From: Prevotella sp. UBA1705
GTDB taxonomy: Bacteria > Bacteroidota > Bacteroidia > Bacteroidales > Bacteroidaceae
DNA length: 60,516 nt
Assembly: GCA_002317385.1 (NCBI GenBank)
Contig: DCJH01000050.1
Coordinates: 1 to 60,516, forward strand
Direction of reading: 5' to 3'
Shown: positions 31,811 through 40,077 of the stretch, one piece after another
Layout: the number at the start of each line of letters is the position of its first letter
Position numbering within the stretch: position 1 is the stretch's first letter
Notes under the pieces: model-generated
What the model saw: the letters and a program-made list of their open reading frames with translations, nothing else
Database searches by the model: none
Told to the model about the DNA's origin: nothing
Program-made: the position numbers and the translations under genes

Positions 31811-33592
31811 TTAGTCTAATTTGAGCACGGCTAAGAAAGCATTCTGCGGAACAGATACGTTTCCAATCTGCTTCATGCGTTTCTTTCCTTTCTTTTGCTT
31901 CTCCAAAAGCTTACGTTTACGGCTCACATCACCGCCATAACATTTGGCCAGCACGTCCTTGCGCACCTGTTTCACCGTCTCGCGGGCAATAATCTTGGCA
32001 CCGATGGCTGCCTGAATAGCAATGTCGAATTGCTGCCTCGGAATGAGTTCCTTCAATTTTTCGCACATTCTTCGACCGAAAGTCACGGCGTTATCCTGGT
32101 GGGTCAACGTAGAGAGCGCATCCACAGGGTCACCATTGAGCAGGATGTCGAGCTTCACGAGCTTCGACGGTTTGTAGCTGTCGATGGAATAATCGAACGA
32201 TGCATAGCCCTTGGAAATGGACTTCAGCTTGTCGTAGAAGTCTATCACGATCTCACCAAGAGGTATCATCAAGTGAAGCTCTATGCGGTTACCCGAAACA
32301 TACTGCTGGCTAACAAGTTCACCTCGCTTATCAAGACACAGTTTAACGATGGGGCCATAGTACTCCGTGGCGGTGATGATGTTGGCTTTAATATAGGGTT
32401 CTTCGATGTAATCGATGGCCGTAACCTCGGGCAATCCGCTCGGATTGTGCACCTCTGTCTCATTGCCTTGTTTGTCGTGAACCAGGTACGACACATTGGG
32501 CACGGTGGTGATGACCTCCGTATTGAACTCACGCCCCAGACGTTCCTGCACAATCTCCATGTGGAGCAGGCCGAGGAATCCGCAGCGGAAGCCGAAGCCC
32601 AGCGCCTGAGAAGACTCAGGCATGAAGGTGAGGGCTGCGTCGTTGAGCTGAAGTTTCTCCAAAGAGGCGCGCAGATTCTCATATTCTGCCGGGTCGATGG
32701 GATAGACTCCGGCAAACACCATGGGCTTCACCTCCTGAAATCCGGCAATAGCCTTGGCACAGGGACGCTCCACATGGGTCACTGTATCGCCCACCTTCAC
32801 CTCGGTAGCCTCCTTGATGCCAGAAATGATATAGCCCACTTCGCCTGTCGAGAGCTGCTTGCGCGGTTCCATCTTCATCTTAAGCACACCCACTTCGTCG
32901 GCAGTATACTCCATGTCGGTCTGCACAAACTTCACCTTATCGCCCTGCTTAATAGTACCATTCACTATCTTGCAGATGGTGATGATGCCTCGAAAGGGAT
33001 TGAAGATGGAGTCGAAAATCAAGGCCTGAAGGGGTTGCGACGGGTCGCCCACAGGGGCAGGAATGCGATCGACCACAGCTTCAAGTATTTCTTTAACACC
33101 TTCACCCGTACGTCCACTGGCTCGGATAATATCGCTTCGGTCACAACCGATGAGTTCTACGATCTCATCTTCCACCTCCTCGGGCATGGCATTGGGCATG
33201 TCTATCTTATTGATGACCGGTATAATTTCCAGGTCATGGTCGATGGCCATATAGAGGTTGGAGATGGTCTGGGCCTGCACGCCCTGTGTGGCATCGACCA
33301 CCAGCAGTGCGCCCTCGCACGCAGCAATGCTCCTCGACACCTCATAGCTGAAGTCGACGTGTCCCGGAGTGTCAATCAGGTTGAGCAGATAGGTCTGGCC
33401 ATTGTGCTCATGCTCCATCTGGATAGCATGACTTTTGATGGTGATTCCGCGTTCGCGCTCCAAGTCCATATTGTCCAACATCTGGTTTTCGGTAATCTGG
33501 ATGGTCTTGGTGTACTCTAACATGCGGTCGGCCAGCGTCGACTTACCATGGTCTATGTGTGCAATGATGCAAAAATTTCGTATGCGTTCCAT
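31811..33592 (-). CDS. lepA: Elongation factor 4 (LepA), ribosome back-translocating GTPase
   Basis: Translational GTPase that remodels stalled or mispositioned ribosomes. The protein has 593 residues, normal length. G1 is AHIDHGKSTL near residue 10-19; the switch region is RERGITIKSHAIQM; G3 is DTPGHVDFSYEV; G4 is NKID near 130; the C-terminal LepA-specific domain ends with YGGDVSRKRKLLEKQKKGKKRMKQIG. A promoter -7 box lies 22 bases before the ATG. The Crp-like gene follows and may be cotranscribed. Confidence 0.97.
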   Translation of the reverse strand: MERIRNFCIIAHIDHGKSTLADRMLEYTKTIQITENQMLDNMDLERERGITIKSHAIQMEHEHNGQTYLLNLIDTPGHVDFSYEVSRSIAACEGALLVVDATQGVQAQTISNLYMAIDHDLEIIPVINKIDMPNAMPEEVEDEIVELIGCDRSDIIRASGRTGEGVKEILEAVVDRIPAPVGDPSQPLQALIFDSIFNPFRGIITICKIVNGTIKQGDKVKFVQTDMEYTADEVGVLKMKMEPRKQLSTGEVGYIISGIKEATEVKVGDTVTHVERPCAKAIAGFQEVKPMVFAGVYPIDPAEYENLRASLEKLQLNDAALTFMPESSQALGFGFRCGFLGLLHMEIVQERLGREFNTEVITTVPNVSYLVHDKQGNETEVHNPSGLPEVTAIDYIEEPYIKANIITATEYYGPIVKLCLDKRGELVSQQYVSGNRIELHLMIPLGEIVIDFYDKLKSISKGYASFDYSIDSYKPSKLVKLDILLNGDPVDALSTLTHQDNAVTFGRRMCEKLKELIPRQQFDIAIQAAIGAKIIARETVKQVRKDVLAKCYGGDVSRKRKLLEKQKKGKKRMKQIGNVSVPQNAFLAVLKLD

Positions 33593-33613
33593 TCAACGTA
33601 ATATTCTTATATG

Positions 33614-33621
33614 CAAAGATA
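33614..33621 (-). promoter_or_regulatory. -7 element of lepA
   Basis: TATCTTTG on the minus strand, 22 bases before the lepA ATG. Confidence 0.5.
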
Positions 33622-33665
33622 CGAAAAAGATGAGAGAATAAAAGCCGAACAATCATATTTTTTAT

Positions 33666-33673
33666 TAACTTTG
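33666..33673 (+). promoter_or_regulatory. -7 element of the 33755 lipoprotein gene
   Basis: TAACTTTG, 82 bases before the ATG at 33755. It lies back to back with the lepA promoter. Confidence 0.45.
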
Positions 33674-33754
33674 CAAAAGTTAGTGTAAACGCACACAACC
33701 ACACCAGTTTTTACCGGGAGTTTCTCCCGCCGATAATCCAAATCCAAAAGACCA

Positions 33755-34168
33755 ATGAACAAAAAGCCCAGCATTACCATATTAGCCCTGGCCCTTGCGG
33801 CCGTGGGCGCACTGTCGTCGTGCCATCACGTCACCCTCGAAGACCGCGCCGAGCAGGAGGCCAAGGAGTTTACGCAGCGCTACTGCCCCACTCCGGTGAA
33901 GGATTTCCAGCGCACCGACAGCGTGACCTTCGACCGATCGACACACACGTTCAACTATTATTTCCAACTATCAGGCTCTGCCGATAATCCCGAGACCATC
34001 AAAAAGCTTCGCCCCAAGCTCCGCACCGCCCTGGTCAACGACCTCGTGGGCGACACAGGAAGCAAGGCTTTCAAGGCTCAGGGCTACAATTTCCGCTACG
34101 TATTTGTCTCCGAAAAAACCAAAGAGGTACTCTTTGAGGAAGAGCTCACCAAGAAAGACTACCAATAA
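33755..34168 (+). CDS. Small lipoprotein of unknown function
   Basis: A 137-residue protein with a lipoprotein signal (lipobox LSSC, Cys23) and a soluble domain of about 110 residues with alternating strands (SVTFDRSTHTFNYYFQLSG, FRYVFVSEKTKEVLFEEELT). The helix between contains TIKKLRPKLRTALVNDL. I do not recognise a family. It is the first gene of a plus-strand group with a membrane winged-helix regulator (54 bases later) and an outer-membrane barrel, so a role at the envelope is plausible. Confidence 0.8.
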   Translation: MNKKPSITILALALAAVGALSSCHHVTLEDRAEQEAKEFTQRYCPTPVKDFQRTDSVTFDRSTHTFNYYFQLSGSADNPETIKKLRPKLRTALVNDLVGDTGSKAFKAQGYNFRYVFVSEKTKEVLFEEELTKKDYQ

Positions 34169-34221
34169 TTGGATGGTTTAACCATACCGACATAACCCCA
34201 TCTTAATCAATCGCTTGCCAC

Positions 34222-34956
34222 ATGAAACCCTATCACGCTATTATCGTCTTCGCTATACTGGTGTGCAGCTCTGCCCTCTCCAGCGTACACTCCTACCGGA
34301 CAGCTGCCGACGACATTGTCAAGGACATGAATCAGGCGCTCGCCCGCACCTTGGAGACGAAGCAGGAAGGTACCATAACCCTCGACACCATACAGGATTA
34401 CCGCAGCCATCTGCGCCTCGCCGAACTACGCGACAAATCGTTTATCTATTATGCTCTCGGTCATCCGACCCAGGGATTGCATAGCGACAAGATGGAATGG
34501 CGGGGCCAGCACAGGGCCGTGAGCTTCCAAGGCTATGCCAATTGCTCTATGGCTTCAGTCTGGATGATGTCCGACCAGAAGATGCCCCTCGCCCTCTCGG
34601 TCATGGCATTGCTGTGGATGGGCTTCGCGATTGCCTATTTCAAAAAGTACCGACAGGGCCTGCAACCCATCGGCCAACTGTTTTATAGCATGGAGCGGCA
34701 GTCGTTTCTCGATGCCGACGCCCACCCCATACGCTTCACACCCATGCAACATCAGCTCATGATGATGTTTTGCGAGGCCGACGACCGGCGCCTCGACAAG
34801 CAGCAGATATGCGACCAACTATGGCCCAAGAAGCCCGATGCCAGCGAGACGCTCTACACACTCGTTGCCCGCCTGAAGCCCATCATCGAGAAGAAAGGCC
34901 ATCTCCAGATAGTCTCCGACCGAGGCCGAGGCTACGAACTCCGAGAGATAGACTAA
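34222..34956 (+). CDS. Membrane-anchored winged-helix transcriptional regulator
   Basis: A 244-residue one-component regulator. Residues 5-23 are an N-terminal signal/anchor helix, 24-118 a predicted periplasmic domain, 121-141 a second membrane helix, and 170-244 a cytoplasmic OmpR/PhoB-type winged helix (FTPMQHQLMMMFCEADDRRLDKQQICDQL then VARLKPIIEKK and VSDRGRGYEL). It is topologically like ToxR or CadC but with the DNA-binding part at the C-terminus. It has no receiver domain, so signalling would be direct through the membrane. The gene for an outer-membrane barrel starts 125 bases downstream, with TGTCA repeats between. Confidence 0.85.
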   Translation: MKPYHAIIVFAILVCSSALSSVHSYRTAADDIVKDMNQALARTLETKQEGTITLDTIQDYRSHLRLAELRDKSFIYYALGHPTQGLHSDKMEWRGQHRAVSFQGYANCSMASVWMMSDQKMPLALSVMALLWMGFAIAYFKKYRQGLQPIGQLFYSMERQSFLDADAHPIRFTPMQHQLMMMFCEADDRRLDKQQICDQLWPKKPDASETLYTLVARLKPIIEKKGHLQIVSDRGRGYELREID

Positions 34957-34984
34957 CCACATAGAAACCAACAAGTTAGCAGAG

Positions 34985-35023
34985 TCTGACAAACGTCTGG
35001 AAATAAATGTCAGACAGATGTCA
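34985..35023. promoter_or_regulatory. TGTCA repeats upstream of the barrel gene (candidate operator)
   Basis: TCTGACA (34985-34991) is the reverse complement of TGTCAGA (35008-35014). TGTCA also recurs at 35019-35023, eleven bases after the first, the spacing typical of tandem sites for OmpR/PhoB-type winged helices. The repeats lie upstream of TACTTTTG at 35058-35065. Confidence 0.5.
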
Positions 35024-35057
35024 AACTCTTTTTTATTCCCGTTCCCTTCGCTTCGTC

Positions 35058-35065
35058 TACTTTTG
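35058..35065 (+). promoter_or_regulatory. -7 element of the barrel gene
   Basis: TACTTTTG, 16 bases before the ATG at 35081; it supports this start over the upstream one at 35018, which lies before the promoter. Confidence 0.5.
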
Positions 35066-35080
35066 CAGAAAAACATCAAC

Positions 35081-37123
35081 ATGAAGCAAAAACTCATTCT
35101 TCTGCTATCAATTTTATGCCTGGCCCTCACCGCCCAAGCCCAGGATTCCACGTCGGTAGACCTCCAAGAGGTGGAAGTGAAGGCCTCCAAAATCACGATA
35201 AAGGCCGACGGACAGCTCATTGTGCCCAGCGATATTCAGAAACAATCATCCACCAACGGCTATTCGTTGTTGGGCAAACTCGGGTTGCCCGCCATCCGCA
35301 TCGACGACGTGGCCCATACCATCATTGCCCTTGGCCAACAGGGTGCCGTGCAGCTGAGACTCAATGGAGCCCTCGCCTCGAAGGAAGATTTGCTGGCGCT
35401 CGACCCCAAAACCGTGAAAAACATCGATTTCATCGATAAGCCCGGCGTGAGATATGGGAAGAACATTGCCTGCGTCATCAACATCTCGACCCGCAGCTCC
35501 AAGAGGGGCTACACACTCGGAGCCGACCTCCACCAGGCCCTGACCACACGGATAGGAGATGATGCAGTCTATGCGACCATGAACCACGGGGCATCGCAGT
35601 GGGGCCTCACCTACGATTTCAACTATCAGAATTTCAAAGGCACCCAATATGAAGAGGAGGCCGACTACCTGCTCAACGACGGCACTCACCGCCTCATGAG
35701 CCGCAAAGACAGGCTCAACCACAACCGTAACCACGGGCACGACCTTCAGCTGAAATATACCTTGAACGACTCGAACACCGTGTTTCAGGCCACGCTCTCC
35801 ACCGGATGGGACTATACTCCAGTGTATCAAAGAGAGATCAACGTAGTGGATGGGCCACAAAACTATCTGTCGACGAGCCTATCGCACGACCGCAGTTTCA
35901 ATCCCATTCTGGACATCTACTACTTTCGACAACTCGGAAAACACCAGTCGATAACGGCCAATGCAGTGGGCACAAACATTTCGACCAACACTTACAACTA
36001 CGACGATGAACAATCTGTGTATCAATATGATGTAGATGGAAACACATGGTCGCTCATCTCCGAGGCCATCTATGAAAACCAGTTGCGCCCGCTCACCTTC
36101 TCGACGGGCATGCGCAGTCAGCTGAAATACACGAGAAACGAATATCAAGGCGACGTGAATGCCCTGAACCGCATGCACAGCAGCAGTCTCTATCTCTTTG
36201 GCGAGGCCAAGGGGAAATGGAGAAAAATGGGCTATGTGGCAGGCTTGGGCGTAAGTCGGGAATATTACAGGCAGGCCAATTATCACTATGATTTCTGGCT
36301 TTTCAGACCCAAGTTCACACTCACCTACGCTCCCTCCACCCCATGGATGCTCAGCTATAGCTATGAGATGTCGCAGCACATCTCACAGGTGGCCATGATC
36401 AGCGACGCCAAGATACGCCAGAACAGCATGGAATGGACGGTGGGAAACCCGGAAATAACGCCCAACCGGGTGATAGAACATCAGCTGAGACTCTCCTACA
36501 ACCGGCCCAGATTCATGACCCAATGCACAGCCTCAGCCCGATGGCATCCCCATTGCAACATGGCCCACTATGAGCGCATGCCCGACAATCAGTTCTATAA
36601 CTCGCAGACCATACAGCGCGGTATCGAGATGTTTTATGTGACGAACTATACCCGTTGGGACATCATCGCCGACAAACTCACGGTCTCAACCAATGGAGGG
36701 ATATACCGATTTATCAATCGTGGAGACGACTACACCCATCTGCTCACCACTTATAATATAGGTGGCAGCCTGCAGGCCTACCTCGGCCGGTGGACTATCA
36801 TGGCCTATGCAGACAACGGTTGGAAATTTATGGAGGGCGAAACCTGGAACCAGCGGGGGGCATCCACCATGCTGAGATGCTCCTATCGACGAGGGCAATA
36901 TACCGTCTCGCTGTCATGGCACCAGCCGTTCCAGTCGAACCCCAGCCAAAACTACGCCGAATTGGTGAATGCCAATATCAAGAAGCGCATGAGCCTGCGC
37001 TCCACCGACTATGGCAACCGCATCTCGTTGAGCCTCTCCTGGCGACTCAACCGTGGTCACAGCTACGACGAGCAGGAGAAACGACTGCAGAACAAGGACA
37101 CCCAAACCGGAATATTGAAATGA
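35081..37123 (+). CDS. Outer-membrane beta-barrel protein (TonB-receptor-like)
   Basis: A 680-residue outer-membrane protein. The start at 35081 gives a clear signal peptide (MKQKLILLLSILCLALTAQA, cleaved before QDSTSVDL); the frame extends 21 codons upstream but lacks a signal there and contains the promoter. A plug-like domain follows (about 45-140: YSLLGKLGLPAIRIDDV, LRLNGALASKEDLLALDPKTV, IACVINISTRSS), then a barrel of alternating aromatic strands to the end. The usual N-terminal carboxypeptidase-regulatory-like domain is absent. No SusD-like partner or TonB box is evident. It overlaps the next gene by four bases. Confidence 0.87.
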   Translation: MKQKLILLLSILCLALTAQAQDSTSVDLQEVEVKASKITIKADGQLIVPSDIQKQSSTNGYSLLGKLGLPAIRIDDVAHTIIALGQQGAVQLRLNGALASKEDLLALDPKTVKNIDFIDKPGVRYGKNIACVINISTRSSKRGYTLGADLHQALTTRIGDDAVYATMNHGASQWGLTYDFNYQNFKGTQYEEEADYLLNDGTHRLMSRKDRLNHNRNHGHDLQLKYTLNDSNTVFQATLSTGWDYTPVYQREINVVDGPQNYLSTSLSHDRSFNPILDIYYFRQLGKHQSITANAVGTNISTNTYNYDDEQSVYQYDVDGNTWSLISEAIYENQLRPLTFSTGMRSQLKYTRNEYQGDVNALNRMHSSSLYLFGEAKGKWRKMGYVAGLGVSREYYRQANYHYDFWLFRPKFTLTYAPSTPWMLSYSYEMSQHISQVAMISDAKIRQNSMEWTVGNPEITPNRVIEHQLRLSYNRPRFMTQCTASARWHPHCNMAHYERMPDNQFYNSQTIQRGIEMFYVTNYTRWDIIADKLTVSTNGGIYRFINRGDDYTHLLTTYNIGGSLQAYLGRWTIMAYADNGWKFMEGETWNQRGASTMLRCSYRRGQYTVSLSWHQPFQSNPSQNYAELVNANIKKRMSLRSTDYGNRISLSLSWRLNRGHSYDEQEKRLQNKDTQTGILK

Positions 37124-37632
37124 AGAAACTCCTCCTATTCATCCTGGTGGCCATCGCGTGCGGGTGGCTGGCCGCCACGCAATGCCTGCACAGCGACCAG
37201 CGTTCGCCCCAGCAGCAGTTTCGCGAGGCGATGAATCATGTGTGGTTCAAGACATACGCCGACCACGACATGGGCTACTCGTTCTATTATCCGAGCTTCT
37301 TCCATCGAGACGAGGAGCCCAGTTTCGGACTCGGCCATGTGCGGTTCAGCTATCATCTGCTCACCAATCTCGAGCTCGAATGCCGAGTCCTACCGGAATC
37401 GGCCGTGCGATTCGAGCGCCAAGACACGGTGGTTGAAGGTTATAGCGACCACTCGCAGCACTATCGCTACACGACACACTACCTGAAAAAGCACCGTCGA
37501 TGGTATGTGCTCTCATTCCGCTACCCAGCCGACTACGCCTCTGCCGTAGGCCGGATAAACTATTTCGTCAAGACGTGGGATGTGGGCGAGCCACCACATT
37601 ACCACTTCAAAGATAGCATTACGAGCCGGTAA
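37120..37632 (+). CDS. Small secreted protein of unknown function
   Basis: A 170-residue protein whose ATG overlaps the barrel gene stop (ATGA), so it is translationally coupled to it. An uncleaved or weak signal/anchor helix (KKLLLFILVAIACGWLAATQ) is followed by a soluble domain with DMGYSFYYPSFF near 50-65 and a strand-rich rest (HYRYTTHYLKKHRRWYVLSFRYP). The pattern GYSFYYPSFF resembles small domains in which surface proteins bind a hydrophobic ligand, but I cannot name a family. Probably works with the barrel. Confidence 0.72.
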   Translation: MKKLLLFILVAIACGWLAATQCLHSDQRSPQQQFREAMNHVWFKTYADHDMGYSFYYPSFFHRDEEPSFGLGHVRFSYHLLTNLELECRVLPESAVRFERQDTVVEGYSDHSQHYRYTTHYLKKHRRWYVLSFRYPADYASAVGRINYFVKTWDVGEPPHYHFKDSITSR

Positions 37633-37821
37633 CCCTGCGGTCCCATAAGTTTATACACCCATCAAAAATTCCTATTGAAAGAATTTGAAGATTCTGATGC
37701 TCAGCACATGAAATAAGGATTGCCAAGCCTCCGATACGAATTTTCAGGCCAAAATGCACAAAATATAACTGCCTACAAATCAGAATCTTACAAAATAGGC
37801 CTAAAAACGCTTCTGCAATAG

Positions 37822-37907
37822 ATACCTTTTCGCATCGCGATTAGGTACTTATCGCGATGCGAAAACAGCCTATTCTTCTCCCCAATAGTACCTTTTAGAA
37901 ATACGAA
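37822..37907. repeat. Intergenic 22-bp repeat family, copy C, with 15-bp perfect hairpin
   Basis: A unit containing TACCTTTTCGCATCGCGATT is followed directly by its inverted copy. TTTTCGCATCGCGAT (37827-37841) and ATCGCGATGCGAAAA (37851-37865) are perfectly complementary across a nine-base loop. A further partial unit AGTACCTTTT lies near 37888. Confidence 0.7.
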
Positions 37908-38219
37908 AAAGCCCTTTTCATCATGCAATGCAGACATTATCGTGATGAATTTCGCCCCAATCCATCGAAGTTTTCCCATGTGAAGGGCCTTTTTCCGATA
38001 GCGGGAAATTAGAAGGAAAAGTGCTATAAATAAAATAGATAGCCATTTATCTTGACAGAGAACAGCACTTGGAATGCAGCATTGGGATGGAGTATATAGA
38101 AAGAGTCGGGCTGCATCCAGCACACTTGGATACCTCCCGCCTGCTATCTTCCCTAAAAATAAGCATCGGTCGAGCCTAAGAAATCAACCGAATGCCCATC
38201 CCATGACAAAGAAATTTTG

Positions 38220-38227
38220 TAACTTTG
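38220..38227 (+). promoter_or_regulatory. -7 element of the patatin gene
   Basis: TAACTTTG, 28 bases before the patatin ATG at 38255. Confidence 0.5.
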
Positions 38228-38254
38228 CAGAAATAATCATGCTGTATTATTTCA

Positions 38255-39130
38255 ATGATAACTCAAAATCAGCCATCAGATAGGCCCAAGACAGGTCTCG
38301 TCTTGGAAGGCGGGGCCATGAGAGGACTATTCTCTGCCGGAATCTTCGATGTGATGATGGAGCACGACCTGTGGCCTGATGGACTCATCGGCGTATCGGC
38401 CGGGGCTGCCTTCGGATGCAACATGAAGAGCCGACAGACAGGGCGCGTCATTCGATACAACAAGCGGTTTGCCCACGACTGGCGCTATTGTTCCTTCCGT
38501 TCGCTCCTCAAGACGGGCGATATGTTTGGTGGCGACTTCTGCTATCATCAGCTTCCACTACACCTTGATCCATTCGACAGTAAAGCGTTTGCAGACAATA
38601 AGATGGACTTCTGCGCCGTATGCACTGATGTAGAGACTGGAGAGCCTGTCTACAAGCACCTCGACGAGGTGAACTATGAGTTTATGGAGTGGATCAGAGC
38701 GTCGGCATCGATGCCCGTAGCGGCCAAAATTGTGACCATCAACGGCCAGAAACTGCTCGACGGAGGCATTGCCGACTCCATCCCCCTCTCCTATTTTCAG
38801 CGTCAGGGCTACGAGCGCAACATTGTGGTGCTCACCCAACCGCGCGACTTCGTGAAGCAACCCGGCAGCATGAACCCACTCATCAACTTCCTGTTGAGAA
38901 AACATCCCCGGTTTGTCGAGGCTTCCAACCATCGACACATCATGTACAACGAGGAGCTGGGCTATGTGCGCCAGCAAGAGGCTGCAGGCAACACGCTGGT
39001 GTTTGCGCCTGAGGAGAAACTGCCGTTGAACCACATCTGCCACGACCCGAAGCTCATGCAGCGTGTCTACGAGCTGGGGCGCGAGCAGGCAGAGCATAGG
39101 CTCGACGAACTCAAAAAATTCATGAAATGA
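38255..39130 (+). CDS. Patatin-like phospholipase
   Basis: A 291-residue serine acyl hydrolase of the patatin family. Key parts are the oxyanion loop GGAMRGLFSAG (residues 19-30), the nucleophile elbow GVSAG (Ser48) and the catalytic Asp in DGGIADS (near 169). There is no signal peptide, so it acts in the cytoplasm or at the inner membrane, cleaving phospholipid or related esters. Its stop overlaps the next start by four bases (ATGA), which couples it to the putative pseudo-protease. Cotranscription with the MORN-lysozyme gene is likely; the shared job might be envelope remodelling. Confidence 0.92.
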   Translation: MITQNQPSDRPKTGLVLEGGAMRGLFSAGIFDVMMEHDLWPDGLIGVSAGAAFGCNMKSRQTGRVIRYNKRFAHDWRYCSFRSLLKTGDMFGGDFCYHQLPLHLDPFDSKAFADNKMDFCAVCTDVETGEPVYKHLDEVNYEFMEWIRASASMPVAAKIVTINGQKLLDGGIADSIPLSYFQRQGYERNIVVLTQPRDFVKQPGSMNPLINFLLRKHPRFVEASNHRHIMYNEELGYVRQQEAAGNTLVFAPEEKLPLNHICHDPKLMQRVYELGREQAEHRLDELKKFMK

Positions 39131-40068
39131 ACCGGAAGCGTACCAAGGAAATAGCCCGCACCTTCTTTCATCACAAACTCCTGCTATCGGCCGTGTTGCT
39201 GGCCATAGTGTTTGTGAGCATGCTTTTGGTGCGGATGATGCCGCCAAGCGAGACCGAGATTCGTCGTTCGGCCTGCCTGGTGGAGGGCCGCTCTGAGCTT
39301 TGTATGGCCTCGGGGGCCGATACCATAGTGCTCCGCGCCGACAGCGTAAACCAACAGGGTGTGTGGATCAACAAACACTGGTGGTGGCCGAGCTGCGACG
39401 GGCGCGTGCTCACCATCGCCCAAGGCATTCGACCCCAGATGAAGGGGCGTACATTCTCTGAATCCAACCTCCCCGCCCTGCTCCAGGCAGTAACTGATTC
39501 GATGGGGCGCCTGGTGGAACGCAAAGACGTGGAGCGTAAGGAACTGGAATACTATCTACGCAGTCATGGCGTGCAAGATGAGGGATACACTCGCATTGCG
39601 CATTATTCTGATTTACAGAAGATAGAGACCGACTCACTGAAGCAGGTCTATAAGTTATGGAAAGCCTTCAAGCCGTCGGCCCACATGAAGTTGGTGCATA
39701 GGTATCGACTCAGAGTTTTATGGTTCAACAACGACGACCAACTGGAGCAGACGGCCTGTCTGCCTCTCGTTTCCGACCTGAGCCGACAGGGTGAACCCAT
39801 CATCGTACACACGATGAAATCGATGAAGCCGTGGGGTGCGTATGCCGTGAGGAAGCTCATATGGGGTGGATCAGACCATAAGCAGGTGATGAGCGTGACG
39901 CTTGTGCCCCAAGATTCAACCGCTGCCCACCATGCCCTGCTCACCACGGGCATCTATACGCGGGGCCGACAGCACAACATTCCGGCGCTTTTCGCCCGCG
40001 ACGGCAGTCCAGTTTTCACCAAATATGGCCAATTCATCGGTATAATCTCTCAAAAAGAAGTAAAATAA
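39127..40068 (+). CDS. Membrane-anchored protein, possible inactive trypsin-like protease
   Basis: A 313-residue protein with one N-terminal membrane helix (about 18-37), then a periplasmic part. Two pieces recall chymotrypsin-fold proteases: DGRVLTIAQGI (91-101), where the catalytic His of a TxAH-type motif is Gln; and ARDGSPVFTKYGQFIGIIS (290-308), which resembles GDSGSPVF but has Asp where the nucleophile Ser belongs. A helical stretch of about 110-165 separates the halves. If this reading is right the protein is a binding pseudo-protease. It overlaps the patatin stop and precedes the MORN-GH25 gene by nine bases. Otherwise it is uncharacterised. Confidence 0.6.
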   Translation: MNRKRTKEIARTFFHHKLLLSAVLLAIVFVSMLLVRMMPPSETEIRRSACLVEGRSELCMASGADTIVLRADSVNQQGVWINKHWWWPSCDGRVLTIAQGIRPQMKGRTFSESNLPALLQAVTDSMGRLVERKDVERKELEYYLRSHGVQDEGYTRIAHYSDLQKIETDSLKQVYKLWKAFKPSAHMKLVHRYRLRVLWFNNDDQLEQTACLPLVSDLSRQGEPIIVHTMKSMKPWGAYAVRKLIWGGSDHKQVMSVTLVPQDSTAAHHALLTTGIYTRGRQHNIPALFARDGSPVFTKYGQFIGIISQKEVK

Positions 40069-40077
40069 ACACACAAG

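Larger units (their letters stand above)
37633..38254. other. Long intergenic region, repeat C and a 15-bp hairpin, no gene seen
   Basis: AT-rich, 620 bases. It contains copy C of the 22-bp family, whose arms form a perfect 15-bp hairpin, and at its end the -7 box TAACTTTG (38220-38227) for the patatin gene. No credible ORF was found. Confidence 0.5.

Noticed and set aside
31895..33520. A 541-codon frame opposite lepA.
   Set aside because: Antisense to a well-conserved gene; no motif, no promoter of its own.
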